Part shown: piece after piece, positions 23,461-33,126 of the stretch
How positions within the stretch are numbered: the first letter of the stretch is position 1
Layout: the number at the start of each line of letters is the position of its first letter
NCBI GenBank assembly: GCA_000611775.1
Contig: KK106983.1
Coordinates: forward strand, 5,399,818 to 5,463,817
DNA from: Umbilicaria muhlenbergii
Taxonomy: Eukaryota; Ascomycota; Lecanoromycetes; Umbilicariales; Umbilicariaceae
Direction: 5' to 3'
Length of the DNA: 64,000 bases
Translations under genes and position numbers: made by a program
The notes under the pieces: generated by a model
Told to the model about the DNA's origin: nothing
Database searches by the model: none
Seen by the model: the letters and a program-made list of their open reading frames with translations, nothing else

Positions 23461-25539
23461 ATGGCAGTGGAGCACGATGAACCCTCGGAGGCCTCCCCGC
23501 TGCTCGCAAAGCCTGTAGATGCTGCCCCAGCTTCTGGCGTAGGCGTAGACGGTGTTCAGGTTAATGGTGACGCGGCCAATGGTCACCTGAATGGATCTGT
23601 CAAGCCTGGAGATGATGAGGAAAGACAAGACGGCAATGGGGCCGCTCCTCAGCCGTACCAGGGCATGCCGGAAGTGAGAGAGCAGCTCAAATTTATTTTG
23701 CCAGCCCTTGCAATTGGCGTAAGACACAAGAGCACGAGAAATTCGAAGCTGAAGGCTGATTACCTCTTAGATTTTCCTTTCTGCTGGAGACCAGACCATC
23801 ATCATATCGAGCTACGGCAAGATTGGGAGTGATCTGAAGGCATTGAATAATACCTCATGGATTGCAACAGGGTATGTATCGTTCTCCAAGAGTACATGTC
23901 TCGGATCTAACGAAGCGCCTTATAGATATTTCTTAACGTTAACGTCCTTCCAACCACTTTATGGCAAACTCAGCGATATCTTTGGGAGGAAGCCTGCTTT
24001 ACTGTTCGGATATGCCATCTTCGGTATTGGATGTTTGGGCTGTGGACTTGCTCGAACCATGAACGAGCTCATTGCTGCAAGAGTAAGCATGTACGTACTG
24101 CACATGGAGGACGTGGTTGACCGCCCAAACAGGCATTCGCCGGTATCGGGGGTGGAGGCATGACTACGGTCGTTTCAATCTTGATGAGCGATATCGTGCC
24201 GCTCCGAGAAAGAGGGACATGGCAGGGGGTACTCAACATCATCTATGCTGCCGGGGCTGGCTGCGGTGCACCTTTGGGTATGAGCAGTGGCATGGATGAA
24301 TCATCACAAAGCGCTGACAACTTGTTAGGTGGATTCCTTGCGGATTCAATTGGGTGGAGGTGGTAGGTCTATCTCTGTTTCAGCTTGATGGAACCCAATT
24401 AAGTTTTTATAGGTCTTTTATCGCACAAGTTCCCATGTGCGCTCTAGCATTTATCAGCGTCGCCCTAGCCCTCAAGCTACCCAAGATAGAAAGCTCAGGC
24501 TGGAAGGCCAAACTACGCCGTGTCGATTTTCTGGGGGCCTTCGTCCTCGTCTGTGCAGTTTTCACTCTGCTACTTGGGCTGGATCGTGGAAGTAACATGT
24601 CCTGGTCTGCTACTATCACCGTCACCTCCCTTTGTGTTTCGTTTCCGCTCTTCATCACTTTTGTGATCGTGGAGCAGAAGTTTGCTGCCGAACCGTTTGC
24701 GCCTGGCCGCATCATATTTGAAAGGACTCTATTTGCTAGCTACCTTTGCAACTTCTTCAGCTTCGCTGGCTGGCTTGCTGCATTATTCTACATTCCCTTG
24801 TTCTTCCAAGGTAGGCTAGATACAGGGTAGCAAAAGCTTTGATGTGATGCAGCTAACATGGACATAGCTGTTGATGGCTTCAGCGCTACGCAAGCTGCAG
24901 TTCGGTTACTTCCTGGCATTGTAGCTGGTGTATCTGGATCGCTCTTTGGCGGGATTCTCATGCAAAAGACTGGGAAATACTACTGGCTCACTGTCTGTGC
25001 TTACACGACGTTGACGCTAGGGATGATACCCATATTACTCTCTACTGGGCTGGTTGGGAACAGCACTTACGGCATCTCTGTTGGATTGGTCATGTGTGGA
25101 TTTTCGAATGGCATAGGCGTCACTACGGCCCTGATTGCACTTATCTCGAATGCATCGCCAGCAGATCAGGCCGTGGCGACCGCCTGTTCCTATCTTTTCC
25201 GGTCCCTTGGATCTGTTGTAGGATTGTCTGTATCCGCTACAGTGGTACAGCAGTCCTTGCGAACCCAGCTTCGAGATCGCCTCAAAAGCGGCAAAGATGC
25301 GGACCATATCGTCAATAGAGTGCGCCAGAGTCTAGACTATATAAAGACGTTGGATCCAGAGGTACGAGAGATAGTCAGACAATGCTACGCTACTGCAACA
25401 AGAGCAGGATTTGCATTGATGTTGGGTATAGTTGCATGTGCAATGTTGAGTAGTTGTAGGTGACCCTTATAATCCTGAAAGCTTGGACGAGCTAACTCAA
25501 AGAACAGTGTTCATACGAGAGAAGAAGTTGAGTAGATAG
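23461..25539 (+). CDS. MFS transporter, Fnx1/Vba (DHA2-like) type
   Basis: Eight exons: 23461-23718, 23771-23871, 23926-24082, 24133-24277, 24329-24362, 24413-24810, 24868-25455 and 25508-25539; 570 residues, with seven 50-57-nt introns. The N-terminal 85 residues are hydrophilic and include an acidic-dileucine signal EASPLLAK, often seen in vacuolar proteins. Hydrophobic helices follow, with the loop 2-3 signature GKLSDIFGRKPALL and the family stretch MSDIVPLRERGTWQG. Members related to fission yeast Fnx1 and yeast Vba proteins carry basic amino acids into vacuoles; other DHA2 members export drugs. The substrate is therefore uncertain, but the vacuolar amino-acid reading fits the dileucine signal and the GATA boxes upstream. 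Confidence 0.88.
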
Positions 25540-25861
25540 CTAAACATTACATACTTAGCAGGTCATGTTTTGCTTACACTGCCTGTGCATGGTGCGTGAC
25601 ATGCCCTGGATTTCTAAAGTTTTCCATACTAGAAACCTCAAGCCGAGCATGGAGGGCTGGAGAAGCTGCAGCGTTAGCCTATATTTAAACCTCAACTTAG
25701 GTCCATGGACATATCCCTCTTCAATCACAGGGAAGGAATTCTATTCGACCACAACACGCACACCATCGTGCGTCACATCAGAGATTAGCAATAGGTCCTC
25801 CAAGTGCGACAAGGACAGCTCCTCTTGCCTGGTTTCAACCACATCTCACGACCATCCAATA
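25540..25861. other. Intergenic, no gene seen
   Basis: 3' flank of the transporter and promoter of the BTB gene. One 113-residue frame across it lacks family-like sequence apart from the BTB gene's first exon. Confidence 0.4.
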
Positions 25862-26631
25862 ATGGCATCAATCTACCAGATGGAACCATTGGAGTTCACA
25901 GAGTAAGATAAACAATATCATCAGCGCAACAAAATCTGGAAACTAACCGAGCTTCAAGTTTGATCCTTGCAGCCATGGTAGATATCAGCGTTGGTCCCAG
26001 CGAGACACCTTTTCGACTCCCGCGAGAACTGCTGTGCTGGCAATCAGGTTTCTTCCATACCGCCTTTCACGGTGACTTCAAAGAAGCAACTGAAGCCCGC
26101 CTCACCCTTCCAGACGTCGAGCCGCAAAGCTTTGCCAAAGTAGTCAAATGGATGTATCAGGAACGGCTCAACGACTTGGTATACATCGAAGATGGAAGAG
26201 ATTTAAATGCCAGAGGAGATTTTACGCACTCGAGCCTTACCGAAGCTGCAAAAAGAAGTCGCGAATGCTTCCAAGGCCTTCTCGAACTGTACTACCTGGC
26301 TGAGAAGCTCTGCATGGACGTCCTCAAACACCAGATCTGCCAACAGCTGCGAGAGATTATGCTTCGTGGAATTAAGCCTCGAACCCTGGCCCCCAGCACG
26401 ATCTTGAACGCATATCAGAACACAACTTTTACGACTACTTCCCCTCTCTGGGGCTTGATTTGCTGGGAGCTGGCAACTCAGCTTCAGGGCGCCCCCGGAA
26501 GACCAATGGAGGACTATCAAGAATGTTTCGACACCATTTCAGGGCTTGCAGTCAGGGTTATGAAGGAGGTTCAGAAAGAGAGGATTAAGACATACCATTA
26601 TCCTGTCAATTTTGTGGATGGACAGATGTGA
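25862..26631 (+). CDS. BTB/POZ domain protein
   Basis: Proposed exons 25862-25902 and 25959-26631; 237 residues. The BTB fold is plain: VDISVGPSETPFRLPRELL, then SGFFHTAFHGDFKEA and LPDVEPQSFAKVVKWMY, as in fungal BTB proteins that dimerise and often act as CUL3 adaptors. Conserved hydrophobics continue to about residue 200 (LYYLAEKLCMDVLKHQICQQL). The first exon (MASIYQMEPLEFT) and its 56-nt intron are inferred; the simple alternative is a start at ATG 25975. The neighbouring locus at 27216 is a related, broken copy with an intron at the same phase near its start. Target unknown. Confidence 0.7.
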
Positions 26632-27215
26632 GTGAGGTAGCGTTGTGATCTCCTAGATCTCTTTTGCAGCTAAAGGGCTGCCGTATCCAAGTGATTTGCT
26701 CTCAATCTCATCTGTAAATACTAAGAGATCTTCTCCCTGTCTCCTACTGTACGGCGCAACGCAGTGAAACATGATTCAGGAAATAGAAAGCAGAGGCAAC
26801 GTGCAGAGTGAATTACTTAATACATGAAATCCGGCGTCTGCTTTTGGCTGTGCTTCACTGCTATCCCCTCACACCACCTTTGAACCAACTTGCCTTTGAT
26901 ATACAAGCCACCGACTCACCTTTCTTCAGGCTCGTTCTCCTATCCCCAGATGAATAATCATACTATCACCAAAGCCAATTAAGCAAAGGCATAACATTGA
27001 GGTCCAGGCTCTAGCGCGTGTGAGTGAAGGACGATAGTACATGCGGGACCCCAACCTTCAATCCACTTCACCTCGTGTGCATTCCAGCATCATCCACGTT
27101 GTGCCCCTACAGGTATGCCTGTCCATTTTCTTTCGTCTACTGATGCATTTCTAATCACGGCGAGCTGTATCTTAGATCTAGCTTACACACGTTAAGCCAC
27201 AGCGGCTGCATCAGC
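26632..27215. other. Intergenic, no gene seen
   Basis: Spacer between the BTB gene and the BTB pseudogene; no coding potential noticed. Confidence 0.45.
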
Positions 27216-27900
27216 ATGGGACTGGTTGGACAAGAGTATCTGGAGTAAGGCCGCATTTCCTTATGTGGTTGAAGACGAGTGTTAACCTTCATCTACCAGC
27301 TGCCTCCAAGGGAATTATATCGACATCCACGTCGGAGCCGAAAAAGAGCATTTTAGTCTACCAATGAGGCTCCTCAAAATTCGCTCTCCGTTCTTCAAAT
27401 CCTACTTCTCTCGAGCAGCCGATCCATCACATCTCGATCTGCCCGACGATGATCCAGTTATTTTCGCCATACTCGCACAATGGTTGTACTAAACAAAGAT
27501 GCCGAATCTGGCATACTTGCCGGACTCACTTGAATGGTCAGGGTTTGTGCTGTACTGCATGGCCGACAAGTTCGGCCTGAAGATGTTGCAACATGAAGCG
27601 CTCTTCACCGTTGTCGACAGCTATATCACGATGCAATCACATTCTGCACCCTTCGATCTGGACTTCGTCACTAGGATCTGTCGTGGCACCAACACCGGTG
27701 CGCCCTTCCGCTTGTTCGCTGTCGATATGTTGGCGTATAACTATGTGCATAAGGGACTGGACGTTGCAGAATTGCGCCCGCTGTTCGTCGAGTTCCCAAG
27801 AACTTGCGGCCGATTTCAGCAAGGCTGTCAAAGAGACACGTGCTGAGGGTCACGACATTCAGAAAACAAGGGCAAAGCACAGACGCCGCTATGTTCTCTG
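27216..27900 (+). pseudogene. Disrupted BTB/POZ gene
   Basis: An ATG at 27216 opens MGLVGQEYLD, a 55-nt GT-AG intron (27245-27299) follows, and the frame continues CLQGNYIDIHVGAEKEHF, matching the start of a BTB domain. In-frame TAA at 27490-27492 interrupts it after AILAQWLY, just where the neighbour reads VVKWMY-QERL. The frame then resumes (TKMPNLAYLPDSLEWSG, then MADKFGLKMLQHEALFTV). Near 27798-27803 the likely continuation QELAADFSKAVKETRAEG is in another frame, a second lesion. Two breaks in an otherwise recognisable BTB protein suggest a pseudogene; sequencing errors at both sites are less likely. A short truncated protein cannot be excluded. Confidence 0.7.
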
Positions 27901-28587
27901 ACGTGGTGGTCTCACAAGCTGGAAGTACCGGGGTTTTCTTCGAAGAATCTAGGACGGTCAGTAAGGCTGGCAGGGGATGGCTTTTGTGGCAAGGTGATTG
28001 GTCTGCGATAAAGACAGGTAGCCAGAGCTCTTTGACAGTCCTGACGTGGAGGTCCTCAAATTATGTTCAACAGCAGGCGAAAATGGCTCAACTGAGCTAC
28101 GGATAGTCAGACCATAGGATATTGCCTGCACATGAAATACAAGACAAGAATACCAGTGACAGGATATCGCATCAAGCTCTTGATTAACCCACGTATGAGT
28201 CGAATTTACTCTTCCTAAGCTGTGCCGTCAAACTCACCGCCTGCCGTCCGCTCGAAGATGAGTCTCAATCTGAAAACTCTATCAGGTATCTTCTCGAGTG
28301 CAACGAGTGCTCTGAGCCTACAGTCTCGTATCCAGGAAATAACGTATACGCCAAACCCTAACCCACCATCCACCGCAAGTTAGGGCCTCGGCAGATGTGC
28401 CACGGCACTTTTCGGAAGCTCGGGAGGTTAAGCGCAAAATTAAGCTCCCCGATGCCGGCGCGCATCCCGACGGGTAAGGCTGAAAGATTCCCGGCCCCAA
28501 TTCCCACTTGTCTTATCTTTGACCGCACACCGCACACTTCATCCCCACTCCTCTCTCCCTTTCTCTCCCTCCCCAATCCACTCCACA
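27901..28587. other. Intergenic, no gene seen
   Basis: Upstream of the TLC-domain gene; C/T-rich just before the start codon (28540-28587), as in fungal core promoters. A short CCCTAACCC at 28356-28364 is too short to be called telomeric. Confidence 0.45.
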
Positions 28588-29552
28588 ATGAAAGACCCCT
28601 TCCCCCCGCCCCCCGCCCTCCTCACCTCCCTCTCCACCCCCGTCTCCTCCCTCCTCGCCCTGCGCACCCTCCCCCTCCACATGCACGAAATCCTCCTCGC
28701 CCTCTCAGCCTACCACCTCCTCTTCCTCTACCTCGCGCCCCTCCTCTCCCTCCACCTCTTCCCGCGCACCTACTCCGCGCTCACCGCGAAACAGAAAGTG
28801 AATTGGAATGTCCACGTGGTGTCGATGGCGCAATCGCTCTTCATCAACGCGCTGGCGCTATGGGTGATCGTGAGTGACGAGGAGCGCGGGGCGATGGGGT
28901 GGCGGGAAAGGGTGTGGGGGTATACGGGGGCGACGGGGATGGTGCAGGGGTTCTCGGCGGGGTATTTTTGGTGGGATTTGGGGGTCAGTGCGAGGGATGT
29001 GGAGGTGCATGGGTGGGGGGCGGTGGTGCATGCGGGGAGTGCGGTGGTGGTGTCGGGGTTGGGGTTTGTATGTTGTTTTCCCTTCGTGTTTTGTCTTGTA
29101 TTGCGTTGTCTTGCTTGATTGGTTCTGTGGGAATGGAGCAAGGGCTGATAGATATCTCTGGGGTTCTCTAGCGTCCGTTCTTAAACTACTACGGTCTCAA
29201 CTTCGTGCTTTATGAACTCTCCACCCCGTTTTTGAATGTTCACTGGTTCTTGGATAAGTGCGGCATGACCGGGTCCCGGTTTCAGCTCATTAACGGCATT
29301 GCGTTAATCGCGAGTTTTGGCGCCAGTCGGCTTGTTTGGGGCACGTACCAGACGGTCAATATGTATCGGGATGTGTGGATGGCACTGAAGACACCAGGGG
29401 AATTGCCGGTACCCCCGTGGTTGGCGTTGGCGTATTTGGTGGCGAATACGATGTTGAGTGGGTTAAACATTTGGTGGTTTTCGAGGATGATCGTTACGGT
29501 GAGGAAGAGATTTGAGAAGCCGAGGGAGAAAGTGAATAAGAAGGAGAAATAG
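28588..29552 (+). CDS. TLC-domain membrane protein (TMEM56/TLCD4-like)
   Basis: Two exons: 28588-29067 and 29172-29552; 286 residues, intron of 104 nt in phase 0. Several hydrophobic helices span the protein (EILLALSAYHLLFLYLAPLL, GMVQGFSAGYFWWDLGVS, FQLINGIALIASFGASRLV). The TLC pattern is seen in NWNVHVVSMAQSLFINALAL near residue 75, YFWWDLGVSARD near 128, HAGSAVVVSGLGF near 150 and LYELSTPFLNVHWFLDK near 175. TLC proteins include ceramide synthases and lipid sensors; this subgroup (TRAM-LAG1-CLN8, TMEM56) has no firm activity. The C-terminus ends in a Lys-rich KVNKKEK, compatible with ER retrieval. Exon 1 shows an abrupt change from C-rich to G-rich codons. Confidence 0.85.
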
Positions 29553-29935
29553 ACAAGAATAGAACAGAGGAAGACTTCACGCTACCGTTTTTTGAATCAA
29601 ACGAGCGGCAGAGATCGGAACGGGGAATTTTTGGTGTAGCACATGTGATTCACCGGGACGCCATCAACACGGGAATGGAGTTACCTGATACCGTCACACG
29701 AGCACGCGTGAAACACCAGGTCCCAGAATTGGTATGGCATTGCAGGCATTCACTGCTGCCTCGCGCTTTCAAATTGGGGAACGCGGTTCTATATCTACAC
29801 CCCCAAGCACCACCACTACCTGTCCAGACTGCTCTCCAACCACCAACCCACCATCTCAAAACCAACCATACCAAGACCAGCACCACGAATCCTCAGACCC
29901 AAACTCGACACCACCTCACCTCACCTCAGACCACC
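29553..29935. other. Intergenic, C/A-rich toward its end
   Basis: Between the TLC gene and the small ORF at 29936. The last 130 bp are CA/CT-rich, as in an untranslated leader. Confidence 0.4.
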
Positions 29936-30148
29936 ATGGGCAGCTCCTCCTCCCACCCTAACACAAAACACGAGTTGGACCTCTGCGAATGCGGAGTCTG
30001 GGTCCAGGAAGAGTCATATTCAGAAGGGCTTATCTCGAGCACGTTCCGGCCGGCAAGCACATGCACACCGCAGGAGCAGCAGGAAATGGCGGCCAGAATG
30101 GCCGAAAAGACCAAAAAGCGTAGTAGTTTAGGAGGGCATCGAGTTTGA
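29936..30148 (+). CDS. Small hypothetical protein, MGSSSS start
   Basis: A 70-codon frame in a strong start context (CACCATGG). The N-terminus MGSSSSHPNTK fits the N-myristoylation pattern (Met removed, Gly2, Ser6). It continues LDLCECGVWVQEESYSEGLI and ends in a basic helix KKRSSLGGHRV. I do not recognise a family. The longer frame from 29645 lacks support upstream. Short fungal genes of this kind are often missed or spurious, so the call rests on start context and amphipathic composition only. Confidence 0.35.
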   Translation: MGSSSSHPNTKHELDLCECGVWVQEESYSEGLISSTFRPASTCTPQEQQEMAARMAEKTKKRSSLGGHRV

Positions 30149-30667
30149 AGGACGGGAAATGTCCTTTGTGCGGGAGGGGGATGGTGGAAGTGATGAATGT
30201 GAAATGAGCGGTGGACGCGGAGGTGGGAGGGTCTAACGGGGTCTGGGGGTGGGTGGGTTAGATAGTGTAGGTGGAGCTCTTGGATGGGGTGGATGGGGTG
30301 GGAGGGCTGCGTGCGGTTTGGAGTGGTGGTAGGCGTTCACTGTTGATCGGTAAAGGGCAGCACTGTTAGGGATTATGATATCCATGACTTTAGAGGGACA
30401 AGAGCCAGCTGGATAGGGATATAATGTTAACGAGGTTTTCAATGCTGGATCACTCAATCCTTGGCACCATCATGGTTGCTTGGAGGAAGTGAGCGAGACG
30501 TTCTCTTCACATTGAGTTTCAGCATCTCGAACACTCTACGTTCACACGTATTGCAACGAGTTTCGTATCAATGACACAAATTCGTAGCCATGCCATGAAC
30601 AAGATCATCCCAAAACGCCTGCAATGCACGCTGAACAACCAAGCCCAACCACCTCACAACCCCACCC
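30149..30667. other. Intergenic, no gene seen
   Basis: Starts G-rich (30150-30320), then ordinary sequence; 3' flanks of the small ORF and the SUR7-like gene meet here. Confidence 0.45.
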
Positions 30668-31693
30668 CTAAGGCCCCTGATACCTAAACGGCTCATACGC
30701 CGTCCCCCTCTCCCTCCTCCCCAAATCCTTCATCGGCACCGCCTGCCCCTTCCCCTCCACCCCAAACCCCTGCCCCTCCCCCTCAACCCTCTGATACCCC
30801 CACCCCCCGGCCCTCTGCATCCTCGGCGCCTCCTCATCCGTCGCCCCCCTCCTCTTCGCCGGCGAATTACTCCGTCCAGAACAACAGCAAACGCTAAAGA
30901 GCCAAAAAATCCCACTCGCGCACGAAAACCCCACCGCCACCCACACCGTCGCGAACATACTCTCCCCCAGCCCCGCATGCACATTGTACTGGCCCAGCCC
31001 CGCCTCCACCGCCCCCACCACCATCGTATAGATGACCGTGGCCGCGATGCCGAACCCGAGCACGAAGGCCCCGGAGACGACGCTGACGAGAGTGGTGGCG
31101 AGGGAGCCGAGACGGCTAAAGAGGGCGGAGATGCCGACGAGGAGTTCGAGGGCGGTGGCGATGGTGCCGACGAGGTAGGTGATGAAGAGCCATTTGGAGG
31201 CCGTGTGGTAGGTGTTGAGCGCGCCGGGCGAGATGATCGAGGAGGTGTTCACGCCGGTGGTGGTCGCGGATGTGCTGTTGAGGTGCCAGATCGTGACGGG
31301 GTCGAACCAGAACATGGTTTCGTGGGGGGAGCAGTACGTGGGTGTCTCTGTGGTGGTGTTCCCGGTGCCGCCGGTGCCGTCGCAGTAGTTCCAGAGGTGG
31401 ACGGTGTACCAGTCGCTGAGGTTGAGGGCTTTTGTGGCGTCGAAGACGCCGGTGCTGGTGTCGCCGACTAGGTTGCTTAGGTCGGCGGAGAGGGAGGAGG
31501 GGAGACCGAGGCGGGAGATCTCGGTCGCGTTCAGGTGGACGGCGCTGGTGTTGAAGCGGAGGAAGTAGAGGTTTGAGAGCGTGGTGCTGGATTTGGAGGT
31601 GCCGCCTAGGCCGATGATGATGAGGCAGATTAGGGAGGCGAGGGTTAGGAGGAAGGGCGTGAAGATGCAGGCGAAGCGGCCGAGTTTGCCCAT
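30668..31693 (-). CDS. SUR7/PalI-family membrane protein
   Basis: Single exon of 341 residues. The longer frame starts at 31768 with TTG; the first ATG is 31693 (MGKLGRFACIFTPFLL). Four membrane segments are seen: residues about 6-30, a TM2 around WLFITYLVGTIATALELLVG, TM3 around SVVSGAFVLGFGIAATVIYT and TM4 around VWVAVGFSCASGIFWLFSVC. Between TM1 and TM2 lies a long Ser/Thr-rich, N-glycosylatable loop with WYTVHLWNYCDG and a later YCSP, the claudin-like W-LW-C-C pattern of the SUR7 family. These proteins sit in eisosome/MCC plasma-membrane domains or at septa and affect wall and sphingolipid homeostasis. The tail is cytosolic and charged. Exact member uncertain. Confidence 0.82.
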   Translation of the reverse strand: MGKLGRFACIFTPFLLTLASLICLIIIGLGGTSKSSTTLSNLYFLRFNTSAVHLNATEISRLGLPSSLSADLSNLVGDTSTGVFDATKALNLSDWYTVHLWNYCDGTGGTGNTTTETPTYCSPHETMFWFDPVTIWHLNSTSATTTGVNTSSIISPGALNTYHTASKWLFITYLVGTIATALELLVGISALFSRLGSLATTLVSVVSGAFVLGFGIAATVIYTMVVGAVEAGLGQYNVHAGLGESMFATVWVAVGFSCASGIFWLFSVCCCSGRSNSPAKRRGATDEEAPRMQRAGGWGYQRVEGEGQGFGVEGKGQAVPMKDLGRRERGTAYEPFRYQGP

Positions 31694-32689
31694 TTTTCCG
31701 ATGGGTGGGGAGAAGGAAAGGGTTGGACGGTGGGTGGAAAGGGTTGTTGGTTCCTGTGACGGTTTCAATGTCTGGGATGCAACGAGCGATTCGGTATTCT
31801 AACGAAGGTGGTGGGTTGTTGTATGTGTACTAGTGGTGATAACGAAGGAGGGATAGTGTTTGTTCAGAGAAGGAGCGCAGTCGAAGCATATATGTGCGAT
31901 TACTGAGGCTGAGGGCACGAGTTGGCGAAAAGTGTGAGTACGTGGACGCTGAGCAGGGGCGAAGTTGGGGTGGCAGCAGGGTCCTGCATGGTTGGTTGCT
32001 GAGGTTGCTAAGTAGCCTGTGATTGTGGCAGTGTTGATCGGATGATATTCTCGTCAATATTAAATGGAGGCACAACCCCGCCTTAGCAGCCTTGTTCGCG
32101 AAAGGTACGGAAGGACTCCTGGCACCTCTATCTCATGAGCAAAGACTCTGGAGCCATGCAGAATCCGAGTACAATATATGCTGAACTTCTGATGTTGTTC
32201 TGGCCATGCTGACCGCCGTGTGGGATCTTGCAGTTGGCAGTAGTACTCACTTCTCGCCATGATTCCCAAACAAAGTCCTCCCACAGCTGTGTAACCCTGC
32301 CGCGTCTTGTGGACCGTGCGGCTTCGCCGTTACCGTTTCTAAAGATAGACCCATCCATTTTGCACTTGATCTTTCATCTGCGGTTGAGCCTCGGATTTCG
32401 AGCCCTACAAGGACTCTTTGGTACTTTAGGGAATACCGTGGACTCGTGGCTAGATGACGACTACCTTGAAGTAGTCTAGTTTGGTTATAGTCGATCCCAA
32501 CATCTTGCGACTGAGACCTGTCATGCATGTGTAGGCTGTTGAAATGTCCCAGATTCGTCAGCTTCGAGCCGGGGGCTTCTAAGGCTGACTGCGAAACTGA
32601 TTCTTATGTCTTTTCGGGCAACAAAAACTCGAATCCCACACATCTACTCTATTACTGTGTCTATATCGACTTACAAAGGGCCAAAATGA
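31694..32689. other. Intergenic, no gene seen
   Basis: 5' flank of the SUR7-like gene and 3' flank of tRNA-Val. Short frames on both strands (for example 32128-32358) show no family-like sequence. Confidence 0.45.
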
Positions 32690-32792
32690 TGGTCGCCGCA
32701 GGGATCGAACCTGCGACCTTCTCCGCACGACCATTTCCAATTTCTTAGATGAAGTTGTAAAGGAGAAATCATAACCGCTAGACTAGGCGACC
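32690..32792 (-). tRNA. tRNA-Val (anticodon TAC) with 30-nt intron
   Basis: On the minus strand: acceptor GGTCGCC pairs fully with GGCGACC, followed by A73. Box A region TAGTCTAGCGG and box B GGTTCGATCCC are intact. The anticodon stem TCTCC/GGAGA flanks the loop TTTACAA...C, placing TAC at positions 34-36. A 30-nt intron lies between positions 37 and 38, where nuclear tRNA introns occur. T stem GCAGG/CCTGC is perfect. T4 follows the 3' end at 32686-32683. UAC decodes GUA, valine. The cloverleaf is unambiguous; the anticodon depends on the exact intron edge. Confidence 0.88.
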
Positions 32793-33126
32793 TTTAATTG
32801 GGTAACCAATAAAAAGTCTCCTCTTATTTGAAAATATATTACTAAACATTCACTTGGAGTGCTTAATCAAATATGCACCTCGGAGTGGAGATGGAAAGTG
32901 GATAACGCTCGATATCTATGCCAAGGAACAGCTTCATTCGGTGATCGACCATGACCCATCATGATTGAAGACTTTCCATGGCAACATACAAGCTAGAATA
33001 GTGGATTCAAAGCCCACAAGCAACTTGCGCCCACTGATAGGGTATCTCGAAACGGATGCTGGTCCCATATACATCCCAAAAGCCAGGTATACATAGCGCC
33101 TTTCAACACCACCATCAATGAGATCT
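32793..33126. other. Intergenic, AT-rich
   Basis: 5' flank of the tRNA and 3' flank of the telomere gene; no gene seen. Confidence 0.45.

Noticed and set aside
28356-28364. CCCTAACCC, telomere-like
   Set aside because: Less than two repeat units; expected by chance.
29645-29935. Extended version of the small MGSSSS frame
   Set aside because: The upstream part is CA-rich leader-like sequence without protein-like composition; the ATG at 29936 has the better context.
31694-31768. Longer N-terminus for the SUR7-like protein
   Set aside because: The upstream start is TTG; ATG at 31693 directly precedes the first membrane segment.
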